Shown here in pieces: positions 18,292-26,215 of a stretch of DNA of 64,000 bases. A model generated the notes under the pieces. It was not told the origin of the DNA, ran no database searches, and saw nothing but the letters and a program-made list of their open reading frames with translations. Within the stretch, counting starts at the first letter, position 1. The number at the start of each line of letters is the position of its first letter. Source of the DNA: an uncultured Bacteroidales bacterium (GTDB taxonomy: Bacteria; Bacteroidota; Bacteroidia; Bacteroidales; Bacteroidaceae); contig CACXLY010000003.1 in NCBI GenBank assembly GCA_902768605.1, forward strand, positions 27,668 to 91,667. The letters run 5' to 3'. Made by a program: the position numbers and the translations under genes.

Positions 18292-19097
18292 GAGCGTTTT
18301 GCGAAGTCTTGCCAAAGGTGGCTGTTGCGGTGATTGTTTATCTTGTTGCGGATGCGCTTGGAGAAATATGTGGGCAGGAAGAAGGTCAGCAGATAAGTGT
18401 AGGAATGCAGCTTGCTGTAGCCGAACACTTCCTGATAGACGGCGGCATTGTACTTTATCAGCGACCACTTGTTGTGCGAAATGGAGTTCTGATGAAGGCG
18501 ATAGATGCCGAGCGGTTCCTGGATGGCATAGGCGTTGCCCACCTTCTTGTGTATCTGCAGCACGTATGCCCAGTCCTGCCGTTTGCGCTGCAGGGGCATC
18601 AGCATTTTGGGGCAGTACTTGGTGTCGTAGATAGCAGTGAGGAAGCCAATCTTGTCGTCGCGCTTGGTGTTGGTGAGTGACTGTTTCTCGGGCGCGATGA
18701 TGACACCGTTGACGTTTCCCTCCTCGTCGCACGTATAGTAGCTGGCAAAGGCGAAGGCGTAGTTGTGCTCCTGCATGAAGGCCACCTGCTTCTCGAGCTT
18801 TTCGGGGAGCCAGCGGTCGTCGCTGTCGCAAAAGGCGATGTAGCGTCCGCGGGCCTGCCTGATGCAGTTGTTGCGAGTGGCTCCGGAGCCTTGGTTCTGC
18901 TCAAAGCAGAAGACGCGGATGCGGGGGTCGCGAGCCTCGTAATCCTTGATGATGCTCTGCGTGCCGTCGCTCGAACAGTCGTCCGTGATGATGAGTTCCC
19001 AGTTCCTGTATGTTTGCGATAAGATGCTTTCTATGCTATCTGCTATGTATTTTGCCCCGTTGTAGGAGGGCATAATGATAGAGACTAAATTTTCCAT
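18288..19097 (-). CDS. GT2-family glycosyltransferase
   Basis: I place the start at the ATG at 19097 (MENLVSIIMPSYNGAKYIAD), giving 269 residues. The frame is open for 86 codons further upstream, but that extension is translated 22-bp repeat DNA with no conserved protein character. The core has WELIITDDCSSDGTQSI, GSGATRNNCIRQARGRYIAF and CDSDDRWLPEKLEKQ, a complete GT-A donor site, and a C-terminal part common in putative O-antigen transferases (YRLHQNSISHNKW). The 3' end overlaps the alginate-lyase-family gene by four bases. Probably the last surface-glycan gene on this side of the region. Confidence 0.88.
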   Translation of the reverse strand: MENLVSIIMPSYNGAKYIADSIESILSQTYRNWELIITDDCSSDGTQSIIKDYEARDPRIRVFCFEQNQGSGATRNNCIRQARGRYIAFCDSDDRWLPEKLEKQVAFMQEHNYAFAFASYYTCDEEGNVNGVIIAPEKQSLTNTKRDDKIGFLTAIYDTKYCPKMLMPLQRKRQDWAYVLQIHKKVGNAYAIQEPLGIYRLHQNSISHNKWSLIKYNAAVYQEVFGYSKLHSYTYLLTFFLPTYFSKRIRNKINNHRNSHLWQDFAKRS

Positions 19098-19115
19098 GTA
19101 TATCGGTTTGATGTC

Positions 19116-19225
19116 GTAACACGTGGCGTCGGCCGTTCCTTGCTGTGGCGTCGGCATTTCCCACGTGTGGGAAAGGCTCTTCCTTGCTGTAGCGTCGGCC
19201 GTTCCCACACGTGGCATTTTTCTGC
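19116..19225. repeat. 22-bp array A, five units
   Basis: Units start at 19116, 19138, 19160, 19182 and 19204. Left halves are GTAACACGTG, CCTTGCTGTG, CCCACGTGTG, CCTTGCTGTA and CCCACACGTG. Right halves are GCGTCGGCCGTT, GCGTCGGCATTT, GGAAAGGCTCTT, GCGTCGGCCGTT and a diverged one. It lies upstream of the GT2 start at 19097 and beyond the zinc-ribbon gene end. Confidence 0.85.
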
Positions 19226-19305
19226 CTGTCACGCACGGTTTACCTCTCGGGCGTGTCCTTATTCTCATAAAGGCACGTCCCGCCTTGCGGTTCGAGGTGG
19301 AATTC

Positions 19306-20133
19306 CTATTCTTCCTTCTTCTTTGATGAGCGTTTGCGTGCAGCCTTCTTTGCACCTTCTATATTCTCGGAGGGGAGACCCGCCAGTTCGCGGTCGATCA
19401 TGATACGTCCGCAGTACTCGCAGACGATGATTTTCTTGCGGCTACGGATGTCGAGCTGACGCTGTGGCGGTATCTTGTTGAAGCATCCGCAGCAAGCATC
19501 GCGCTGCACGGAGACGATGCCGAGGCCGTTGCGGCTATTGCGACGGATGCGCTTGAAGGCGTTGAGCAGACGGGGCTCGATGGTGATTTCGAGGTTCTTG
19601 GCTCTTTCGCGAAGCTTTTCCTCTTCGGCCTTTGTCTCGCTCACGATTTCTTCCAGTTCCTCCTTCTTCGTTTCGAGGAGCACGCGGCGCTCGTTGACGT
19701 CGAGGTTGCAACGTGTCATCTCGGCCGTCTTGGCGTCGACCACCTCTTTTGCCTCGCGTATCTTCTTCTCGTGCAACTGGTTGTCGAGCTCGGCGTATTC
19801 CACCTGCTTTGTCAGGCTGTCGTATTCGCGGTTGTTGCGGACGCTCTCCATCTGCGTGTTGTAGCGCTCGATGTTAGCCTTGTTCTCGGCAATCTTGCCG
19901 TTGCGCTCGCTGATTTCCTTCTTCAGCTCAGCGATGTCGCCCGTAATCTTCTCGATACGCGTCGTCATGCCCTCGATTTCGTCCTCGAGGTCCTGAACTT
20001 CGAGAGGCAGTTCGCCACGAAGTGTCTTGATGCTGTCTATTTCGGAGAGCATGCTCTGCAGAGCATACAGGTTCTTCAGTTTTTCCTCGACGCTGTAGTC
20101 AGCCGGGTCTTTCTTTAATTTTTCTCTTGCCAT
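19306..20133 (-). CDS. Coiled-coil protein with C-terminal C4 zinc ribbon
   Basis: The 275-residue protein is almost entirely coiled coil from about residue 15 to 180 (heptad-rich, EDEIEGMTTRIEKITGDIAE type). A C4 zinc ribbon follows (CCGCFNKIPPQ and CEYCGRIM, residues about 212-246), and then a lysine/arginine-rich tail (KKAARKRSSKKKEE). This is the zf-RING_7/CT398-like family (PF02591), widespread and essentially uncharacterised; structural work on a relative suggests a role in nucleic-acid or secretion complexes. It is commonly paired with the Nif3-like gene, as here (92 bp downstream of it), so the two are likely co-transcribed. Confidence 0.92.
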   Translation of the reverse strand: MAREKLKKDPADYSVEEKLKNLYALQSMLSEIDSIKTLRGELPLEVQDLEDEIEGMTTRIEKITGDIAELKKEISERNGKIAENKANIERYNTQMESVRNNREYDSLTKQVEYAELDNQLHEKKIREAKEVVDAKTAEMTRCNLDVNERRVLLETKKEELEEIVSETKAEEEKLRERAKNLEITIEPRLLNAFKRIRRNSRNGLGIVSVQRDACCGCFNKIPPQRQLDIRSRKKIIVCEYCGRIMIDRELAGLPSENIEGAKKAARKRSSKKKEE

Positions 20134-20137
20134 AATG

Positions 20138-20225
20138 TTATTTACTATTTAATCATTTATCATTTACCATTTCATTTTCCCCGTTCAAGCCCTCGCCTTT
20201 GCAGGGGGCCAGGGCGAGGCTGTCC
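20138..20225. repeat. Heptamer repeat and GC-rich palindrome between Nif3 and zinc-ribbon genes
   Basis: TCATTTA-type heptamers (20138-20178) are followed by an AGCCCTCGCC...GGCGAGGCT imperfect palindrome (about 20189-20225) that abuts the Nif3 stop. Confidence 0.6.
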
Positions 20226-21040
20226 TACAGATACTTGATGGGATTGGTGCAGACAGTCGTCTTGAAGAGAGCCAGCGCGGGACACTTCTCGCTGATGACT
20301 TGATTGAATATGTCCATCGTGTACTGCTCGCTCTGATAGTGGCCGAGTACGCCTATCTGTATCTGTCCGTCGTGACCGAAATACTGGTGATAGTGCATCT
20401 CGCCCGTCAGGAATGCATCCGCCCCGGCTCTCAGAGCCTCATCCAGGAGGAAGTCCCCTGCCCCGCCGCAAATGGCGACACTCGCTATGGGGCGCGACAG
20501 CAACTCATTGTGCATCAGGCACTCCACGACGAACACCTGCTTCACTCTTTGCAGGAAGGCCAGCGAATCCTCACCCTCCGGCAAATAGCCTATCACGCCC
20601 GAACCGGCTTGAACAGAATGGGCATTCGAGCCGATGCCGACCGACACCTGGCGGGGCTGCAGAAGCACCACATCCACCAGGCCAAGGCGTTCGGCCATCA
20701 TGTAGTTGACGCCATCCACCGCCGCGTCGAGATTGGTATGGGCCGAGTAGATGGCAATGTCGTTCTGCAAAGCCATCCGGACACACCGCTGCACGGCATC
20801 GGCATCCGTCAGCTGTTTCAATCCATGGAAGATGAGCGGGTGGTGCGACACTATCATGTTGCAACCCAGCTCCAATGCCTCACGAATCACGTTCTCGGTT
20901 ACGTCAAGGCACAATAAAACCCCTGACAATTCCGTCTCTGTCAGCCCAACCTGCAGGCCTGCATTATCGTAGCTTTCCTGCAAGGGCAGAGGCGCGAAAT
21001 CTTCAAGGGCGCGAATAACGTCTTGAACTCTTACGCTCAT
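20225..21040 (-). CDS. Nif3-like dinuclear metal-centre protein (YbgI family)
   Basis: From the ATG at 21040 the product is 271 residues. It has the Nif3/DUF34 signature: PLPLQESYDNAGLQVG near the N-terminus, IVSHHPLIFHGLKQL and YSAHTNLDAAVDGVNYMMAE for the first metal ligands, and LTGEMHYHQYF with LGHYQSEQYTMDIF for the second. Members form toroidal hexamers with a dimetal site. Annotation as GTP cyclohydrolase I type 2 is common but poorly supported. A TTG eight codons upstream is an alternative start. A good promoter (TTTG, 20 bp, TATCTTTG) lies directly upstream. Confidence 0.93.
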   Translation of the reverse strand: MSVRVQDVIRALEDFAPLPLQESYDNAGLQVGLTETELSGVLLCLDVTENVIREALELGCNMIVSHHPLIFHGLKQLTDADAVQRCVRMALQNDIAIYSAHTNLDAAVDGVNYMMAERLGLVDVVLLQPRQVSVGIGSNAHSVQAGSGVIGYLPEGEDSLAFLQRVKQVFVVECLMHNELLSRPIASVAICGGAGDFLLDEALRAGADAFLTGEMHYHQYFGHDGQIQIGVLGHYQSEQYTMDIFNQVISEKCPALALFKTTVCTNPIKYL

Positions 21041-21083
21041 GCGAATTAGTATGTTTTCAGGCAAATTCTTTCGAATTGCGGTG

Positions 21084-21115
21084 CAAAGATACGGCTTTCT
21101 GTAAAAAAAAACAAA
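21084..21115 (-). promoter_or_regulatory. Promoter for the Nif3 gene
   Basis: On the minus strand TTTG (21112-21115), a 20-bp spacer and TATCTTTG (21084-21091). The ATG is at 21040. Confidence 0.65.
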
Positions 21116-21166
21116 TTTATTGGCATTAAATATCCTTTCTCGGTCCTTAATTCCTAAATTAATTCG

Positions 21167-21174
21167 TATATTTG
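21167..21174 (+). promoter_or_regulatory. -7 box (TATATTTG) for aguA
   Basis: TATATTTG ends 27 bases before the aguA ATG at 21202, divergent from the Nif3 promoter. No clear -33 element is seen. Confidence 0.55.
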
Positions 21175-21201
21175 CACTCTCTTAGACGATAGAAGCACCC
21201 C

Positions 21202-22242
21202 ATGCCCAACAGCTCCACCTACCTGCCCGCTGAGTGGCACGAACAGAGCGCTGTGCAGCTCACATGGCCGCATAGCAGCACAGATTGGCGTCATGCCCTG
21301 AAGGATGTGACTCGCTGCTATCTGGATATGGCAAATGCCATTGCCACGCACGAGCATCTCATCATCGTGTCGCCCAAGCCCTTGCAAGTCAGGGAGCAAC
21401 TCGTCAACAACCTGTCGGCCAAGATTCTTCCTAATGTGACGCTTTGCAAAGCACGTTCCAACGACACTTGGGCCCGCGACCATGGCTTCATCACACTGCT
21501 CTCGCCAGACGGTCCTCGCCTACTCGACTTCAAGTTCAACGGCTGGGGAGAGAAGTTCGGATTCAAGTTCGACAACTGCATCTGCAGAAGGATGGCTGAT
21601 CAGCACATCCTGAAGGGGCTCTACGAAAACCATCTCGACTTTGTCCTCGAAGGGGGAAGCATCGAGAGCGACGGCAAGGGGACCATCATGACTACAAGCC
21701 AATGCCTGCTCGCGCCTAATCGCAACCAGCCGCTCACGCAGGAACAAATCGAGGCGCGGCTGCTCAAAGCACTTCATGCCGAACGTATCCTTTGGCTCGA
21801 CCACGGCTATCTTGCGGGCGACGATACCGACGGGCATATCGACACGCTGGCACGGTTCTGTCCCGACGACACGATTGCTTACGTGCAATGTCTCGACAAG
21901 GACGACGAGCACTACGCCGAGCTGCACCTCATGGAAGCGCAAATCAAGGAATTCCGCACGCCCGAGGGCGAGCCCTACCGCCTCGTGCCATTGCCTATGG
22001 CAAAGCCTGCCTTCGACGAAGACGGCACAAGGCTCCCTGCCACTTATGCCAACTTCCTCATCATCAACGGGGCAGTCCTGATGCCCACCTACGGCAATCC
22101 CCAGACAGACCAAAAGGCAGAGAAGCAGCTTCGCAAAGCATTCCCCAATCACGACATCATAGGCATCGATTGCCAGATACTCATCACACAGCATGGCAGC
22201 CTGCATTGCTGCACCATGCAATTCCCCATAGGAACAGTTTAG
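21202..22242 (+). CDS. aguA: Agmatine deiminase
   Basis: The 346-residue protein belongs to the peptidyl-arginine-deiminase-like fold family: PAEWHEQSAVQLTWPHSSTD near the N-terminus, NDTWARDHGFITL, FVLEGGSIESDGKGTIMTTS, GDDTDGHIDTLARF, and the C-terminal HGSLHCCTMQFP with the likely nucleophile Cys336. It hydrolyses agmatine to N-carbamoylputrescine and ammonia. The downstream amidase completes putrescine synthesis, which makes the function secure. A TATATTTG box lies 28 bp upstream. The stop codon is inside the first unit of an AGTTTAG heptamer repeat that fills the gap to aguB. Confidence 0.95.
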   Translation: MPNSSTYLPAEWHEQSAVQLTWPHSSTDWRHALKDVTRCYLDMANAIATHEHLIIVSPKPLQVREQLVNNLSAKILPNVTLCKARSNDTWARDHGFITLLSPDGPRLLDFKFNGWGEKFGFKFDNCICRRMADQHILKGLYENHLDFVLEGGSIESDGKGTIMTTSQCLLAPNRNQPLTQEQIEARLLKALHAERILWLDHGYLAGDDTDGHIDTLARFCPDDTIAYVQCLDKDDEHYAELHLMEAQIKEFRTPEGEPYRLVPLPMAKPAFDEDGTRLPATYANFLIINGAVLMPTYGNPQTDQKAEKQLRKAFPNHDIIGIDCQILITQHGSLHCCTMQFPIGTV

Positions 22243-22270
22243 AGTTTAGTGTAAAGAGTTTAGAGTTTTA
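22236..22270. repeat. Heptamer repeat between aguA and aguB
   Basis: AGTTTAG, AGTTTAG, TGTAAAG, AGTTTAG, AGTTTTA. The first unit contains the aguA stop codon. Confidence 0.75.
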
Positions 22271-22280
22271 GATTCAAAAA

Positions 22281-23168
22281 ATGAAAATAGGTATCATACA
22301 GCAAAGCTGTACTGAAAGCATCGCCGAGAACCGCGAAAAGCTCGCCTCGAGCATCGCGATGGTGGCCCGGCAGGGTGCAGAACTCGTTGTCCTGCAAGAA
22401 CTACACGACAGCCCCTACTTCTGCCAGACGGAAGATGTGGCCAACTTCCGCTATGCCCTTCCCATTCCAGGAGAGGCCACGGAGTTCTATGCGAAAGTGG
22501 CAAAGGAAAAACATATCGTGCTCGTCGCGAGCCTTTTCGAGCGCCGGGCCCCAGGGTTATATCACAACACGGCCGTCGTCTTCGAAAACGACGGGAGCAT
22601 CGCCGGCATACACCGCAAGATGCACATTCCCGACGACCCTGCCTACTACGAGAAGTTCTATTTCACTCTCGGCGACCTTGGCTTCCACCCGATTCGGACG
22701 AGCTTAGGCAAGCTTGGCGTGCAGGTCTGCTGGGACCAATGGTATCCCGAGGGGGCGCGACTCATGGCCCTGCAGGGAGCCGACCTCCTCATCTACCCCA
22801 CCGCCATCGGTTACGAGAGCACGGACACGCCGGAGGAGCAGCAACGGCAGCGCGATGCCTGGACGACTATCCAGCGCAGCCACGCCATAGCCAACGGCAT
22901 ACCTGTCGTCGCAGTCAATCGCGTCGGCTTTGAGCCCGACCCGAGCGGCACGACGGGCGGCATCAAGTTCTGGGGAAGCAGCTTCGTAGCCGGCCAGCAG
23001 GGAGAGCTCCTCTATCAAGCCAGCCCTACGGATGAAGAAACAGCCGTCGTTGATGTTGACCTGCAGCGCACAGAGACCGTCCGCCAGTGGTGGCCCTTCC
23101 TCCGCGACCGCCGCATCGACAAATACGGCGACCTCACCCGCCGCTTCATAGATACAGCCCCCCTCTGA
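22281..23168 (+). CDS. aguB: N-carbamoylputrescine amidase
   Basis: The 295-residue protein is a nitrilase-superfamily C-N hydrolase. The catalytic triad is visible as Glu40 (VVLQELHDSPYF), Lys113 (IHRKMHIPDDPAYYEKFYF) and Cys150 (LGVQVCWDQWYPEGARLMAL). The HIPDDPAYYEKFYF stretch is typical of AguB rather than of other nitrilases. The product would be putrescine plus ammonia and carbon dioxide. It follows aguA by 38 bp of heptamer repeat, so the pair is one operon. The gap to glnN (173 bp) is filled by a palindrome and a second heptamer array. Confidence 0.96.
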   Translation: MKIGIIQQSCTESIAENREKLASSIAMVARQGAELVVLQELHDSPYFCQTEDVANFRYALPIPGEATEFYAKVAKEKHIVLVASLFERRAPGLYHNTAVVFENDGSIAGIHRKMHIPDDPAYYEKFYFTLGDLGFHPIRTSLGKLGVQVCWDQWYPEGARLMALQGADLLIYPTAIGYESTDTPEEQQRQRDAWTTIQRSHAIANGIPVVAVNRVGFEPDPSGTTGGIKFWGSSFVAGQQGELLYQASPTDEETAVVDVDLQRTETVRQWWPFLRDRRIDKYGDLTRRFIDTAPL

Positions 23169-23193
23169 CTCCAAGACAACCAAACAGGAACAG

Positions 23194-23339
23194 CCTCCCC
23201 CAACCCCTCCAAAGGAGGGGGGAATAAATTACCAAATAACTAAATCGTAACTAAATCGTAAATCGTAAATTACTAAATCGTAAATTACTTAAATAGTAAA
23301 TAAATCGTAAATAGTAAATAGTCAAATCGTAAATACAAA
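23194..23339. repeat. GC-rich palindrome and heptamer array before glnN
   Basis: A CCTCCCCCAACCCC...GGAGGGG palindrome (23194-23222) is followed by TAAATCG/TAAATAG heptamers up to the glnN start. The palindrome's left part is 24 of 27 identical to a segment inside glnN. Confidence 0.75.
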
Positions 23340-23341
23340 AG

Positions 23342-25573
23342 ATGTCCAGTACATTAAGGTTTCAGATAGTAGGCGAGGCGTTCAAGAAAAGGCCCGTCGA
23401 AGTGCCGAGGCGCACGGAGCGTCCCAGCGAGTTCTTTGCCAAATATGTCTTCAACCGCAGGAAGATGCAGCAGTATCTGCCCGCAGAGGTCTATAAGAAG
23501 ATGTGCGACGTCATCGACGGCGGTGCGCCCCTCGACATGTCGACAGCCGACGCCGTTGCCGCTGGCATGAAGAAATGGGCGATGGAGCTTGGCGCCACGC
23601 ATTGCACCCACTGGTTCCAGCCCCTGACCGAAGGCACGGCCGAGAAGCACGACGGCTTTGTGGAGCACGACGGCAAGGGAGGCATGATAGAGGAGTTCAC
23701 CGGCAAGCAGCTCGTGCAGCAGGAGCCCGATGCCAGCTCATTCCCAAGCGGCGGCATCCGCAGCACCTTCGAGGCGCGAGGCTACTCGGCATGGGACCCC
23801 ACAAGCCCCGTCTTCATCTTCGGCGACACCCTGATGATTCCCACCATCTTCATCTCCTACACAGGCGAAGCCCTCGACTACAAAGCGCCGCTCAAGAAGT
23901 CGCTCAAGGCCGTCGACAAGGCAGCCACAGCCGTTGCACGCTACTTCTATCCCGACGTCAATCGCGTGGTCAGCAATCTCGGCTGGGAACAGGAGTACTT
24001 CCTTGTCGACGAAGGACTCTACGCCGCTCGTCCCGACCTGCTGATGACGGGCCGCACGCTGCTCGGACACGACAGCGCGAAGAACCAGCAGATGGACGAC
24101 CACTACTTCGGCTCCATACCGATGCGCGTCGCCGCCTTCATGAAGGACCTCGAGATAAAGGCTTTGGAGCTGGGCATCCCATGCAAGACGCGGCACAACG
24201 AGGTGGCGCCGAACCAGTTCGAGCTGGCGCCCATCTTCGAGGAGACGAACCTCGCCGTGGACCACAACATGCTCATCATGAGCCTGATGAAAAAGGTGGC
24301 ACGCCGCCACGGCTTCCGTTGCCTCCTGCACGAAAAGCCGTTCGCCGGCATCAACGGCAGCGGCAAGCACAACAACTGGAGCCTCTCCACCGACACCGGC
24401 ATCCTGCTGCACGGCCCGGGCAAGACGCCGCTCGACAACCTGCGTTTCGTCACCTTCATCGTCGAATCGCTGATGGCCGTCTATCGCCACAACGGCCTTC
24501 TCAAAGCCTCCATCATCAGCGCCACCAACGTGCACCGACTCGGAGCCGCCGAAGCGCCGCCAGCCATCGTGTCGAGCTTCCTCGGGAAGGAAATCACCGG
24601 CCTGCTCGAGCAACTGGAAGCCTCCCCCATCCCCTCCGAAGGAGAGGTAAACCTCGGCAGCGAGTCTCATTCTCCTTTAGAGAGAGTCGGGAAAAGACTG
24701 TCGCTCAGCCTCGACATCCCGCAGATTCCCGAGCTGACGCAGGACAACACCGACCGCAACCGCACCTCGCCCTTTGCCTTCACAGGCAACCGGTTCGAGT
24801 TCCGCGCCGTCGGCAGCCAGCAGAACTGCGCCGCATCGATGATTGTGCTGAATACCGCGATGGCAGAGGCTTTGACGAACTTCAAGACGCGCGTTGATGC
24901 CCTCATCGCAGAAGGACTGGAGCCCATGAAAGCCATCCTCCGCATCGTCCGCGAGGACATCAAGACCTGCAAACCCATCCGCTTCGACGGCAACGGATAC
25001 AGCGAAGCCTGGAAGGAGGAGGCAGCCCGCCGAGGACTCGACGTGGAGACCAGCGCTCCCATCATCCTCGACCAGTACCTCAAGCCCGAGACGGTAGAGA
25101 TGTTCCAACGCATGAACGTCCTCACAAAGGCAGAGCTGGAAGCGCGCAACGAAATCAAGCTCGACACATACATCAAGAAGGTTCAGATCGAGGCGCGCAT
25201 CTTCGGCGACATCTGCTTGAACCACATCATCCCCGTCGCCACGCGCTACCAGACGCAGCTCATCGACAACGTGCACAAGATGCAGGACATCTTCCCCGCC
25301 GAGACAGCCGACCGCCTGAACGGCACCAACCTGAGCCTCATCAAGCAAATCGGCGAGCACAATGCCTTCATCATCGAGAACGTGGAGCGCCTCATCGAAG
25401 CCCGCCGCGTAGCCAATCGCATCAAGGACGGCCGCGAACGCGCCATCGCCTACCACGACACCGTGGCGCCCCTCATCGAGGAGATACGCTACCACGTGGA
25501 CCATCTCGAACTCATCGTCGACGACGAACTCTGGCCCCTGCCCAAGTACCGCGAGATGCTATTCATACATTAG
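23342..25573 (+). CDS. glnN: Glutamine synthetase type III
   Basis: The 743-residue length and sequence are those of the large GSIII class: VPRRTERPSEFFAKYVFNRR, SFPSGGIRSTFEARGYSAWD, NLGWEQEYFLVD, the ATP-site NGSGKHNNWS at about 337-346, and DNTDRNRTSPFAFTGNRFEF. It makes glutamine from glutamate, ammonia and ATP as a dodecamer. The neighbours release ammonia (aguA-aguB) and gdhA lies at the right edge, so nitrogen assimilation is a theme. Odd: residues about 427-450 are encoded by a GC-rich palindromic element (24621-24691) closely resembling one in the upstream intergenic region, lengthening a variable loop before IPQIPEL. Confidence 0.96.
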   Translation: MSSTLRFQIVGEAFKKRPVEVPRRTERPSEFFAKYVFNRRKMQQYLPAEVYKKMCDVIDGGAPLDMSTADAVAAGMKKWAMELGATHCTHWFQPLTEGTAEKHDGFVEHDGKGGMIEEFTGKQLVQQEPDASSFPSGGIRSTFEARGYSAWDPTSPVFIFGDTLMIPTIFISYTGEALDYKAPLKKSLKAVDKAATAVARYFYPDVNRVVSNLGWEQEYFLVDEGLYAARPDLLMTGRTLLGHDSAKNQQMDDHYFGSIPMRVAAFMKDLEIKALELGIPCKTRHNEVAPNQFELAPIFEETNLAVDHNMLIMSLMKKVARRHGFRCLLHEKPFAGINGSGKHNNWSLSTDTGILLHGPGKTPLDNLRFVTFIVESLMAVYRHNGLLKASIISATNVHRLGAAEAPPAIVSSFLGKEITGLLEQLEASPIPSEGEVNLGSESHSPLERVGKRLSLSLDIPQIPELTQDNTDRNRTSPFAFTGNRFEFRAVGSQQNCAASMIVLNTAMAEALTNFKTRVDALIAEGLEPMKAILRIVREDIKTCKPIRFDGNGYSEAWKEEAARRGLDVETSAPIILDQYLKPETVEMFQRMNVLTKAELEARNEIKLDTYIKKVQIEARIFGDICLNHIIPVATRYQTQLIDNVHKMQDIFPAETADRLNGTNLSLIKQIGEHNAFIIENVERLIEARRVANRIKDGRERAIAYHDTVAPLIEEIRYHVDHLELIVDDELWPLPKYREMLFIH
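24621..24691. repeat. Palindromic element inside glnN
   Basis: CCTCCCCCATCCCCTCC with its complement GGAGAGG (24621-24647) and a TTCTCCTTTAGAGAGAG arm (24670-24691) sit in frame in glnN. Confidence 0.7.
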
Positions 25574-25665
25574 GGACAATGGACCCCTCGCAAGGGAAGT
25601 TCAAATCCCACAGCACAGAACGGCCGACGCCATAGTTAGATGCAGCGATGAGAGTGTGCAATCAA

Positions 25666-25704
25666 GAGCCCCCAATCCGAAAGGAAAGGGGGCTCCACTT
25701 TTTG
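25666..25704 (+). terminator. Rho-independent terminator after glnN
   Basis: GAGCCCCC (25666-25673) pairs with GGGGGCTC (25688-25695) over a 14-base A/G-rich loop and is followed by CACTTTTTG. It lies 93 bp after the glnN stop. Confidence 0.75.
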
Positions 25705-25881
25705 TTATTGGTTCGGTGCTTTTTCCGGACAGCAATAAAACAAGGGCATCATACAGTCAATTCATGCACAGCCTGGGTAACAATCCAAAATACCTAAGTT
25801 GTACACAGGGGGCCTCTCATGCAGTTACAAGTATGATGTAAGATGTATGATGTAAGAGGGAAGAGGTACTGGGCTCGTTAT

Positions 25882-25947
25882 AACACGTTGCTAAACTTAT
25901 CGCAACACGTTGAAACGGTCAACTTAACACTTTTAGAGTAGTCCAAA
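25882..25947. repeat. 22-bp array B, three units
   Basis: AACACGTTG or AACAC recurs at 25882, 25904 and 25926, exactly 22 bp apart, with diverged right halves. Confidence 0.65.
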
Positions 25948-25963
25948 ACCTTAAGAAATGTGG

Positions 25964-26066
25964 AATGACATCTCACGACCTGTAAAAACGATTTGTTACC
26001 AACGCGTAACTTTTTGTTTCGCACACGTAACAAAAAGTTTCACGTTGGTAACTTCAAAAGAGACAA
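25964..26066. repeat. Hairpin element, copy 2
   Basis: The layout is identical to copy 1: AATGACATCTCA (25964-25975), a 17-bp spacer, 26-bp arm (25993-26018), 10-base loop, 26-bp arm (26029-26054), then AAAAGAGACAA. The outer half of the arms differs from copy 1 (ACCAACGCG versus TCTAGTGCG), but each arm still largely pairs with its partner. Confidence 0.8.
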
Positions 26067-26165
26067 GCAGTGCTTCAAATGATTAACAGCCAAAGGAAGT
26101 ATACTAAAGTGCTACTCCCAAAACATTTGGCTTCTCCGCCTGCGCCTGACCAAAGGGAAGTTCCG

Positions 26166-26209
26166 GCTAGCCAACAACGTGATGTCAGCTTGCCAGCAAC
26201 GTGATGTGA
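26166..26209. repeat. 22-bp array C, two units against the GH2 stop
   Basis: GGCTAGCCAAC plus AACGTGATGTC (26166-26187), then AGCTTGCCAGC plus AACGTGATGTG (26188-26209). The GH2 stop is at 26216. Confidence 0.65.
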
Positions 26210-26215
26210 GTCGTT

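Larger units (their letters stand above)
25574..26215. other. 642-bp convergent intergenic region between glnN and the GH2 gene
   Basis: It holds the glnN terminator, TATGATG/TAAGATG heptamers (about 25829-25867), three 22-bp units (25882-25947), hairpin element copy 2 and two 22-bp units against the GH2 stop. A 61-codon frame at 25656-25841 overlaps the terminator and has no protein character. Confidence 0.7.

Noticed and set aside
19098..19355. An 86-codon N-terminal extension of the GT2 gene
   Set aside because: It translates 22-bp repeat DNA and overlaps the zinc-ribbon gene; the GT-A fold starts at the ATG at 19097.
25590..25612. A GTTCAAATCCC-like segment resembling a tRNA T-arm or tmRNA 3' end
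   Set aside because: No acceptor stem, anticodon arm or CCA could be built around it; it is probably chance in the glnN 3' region.
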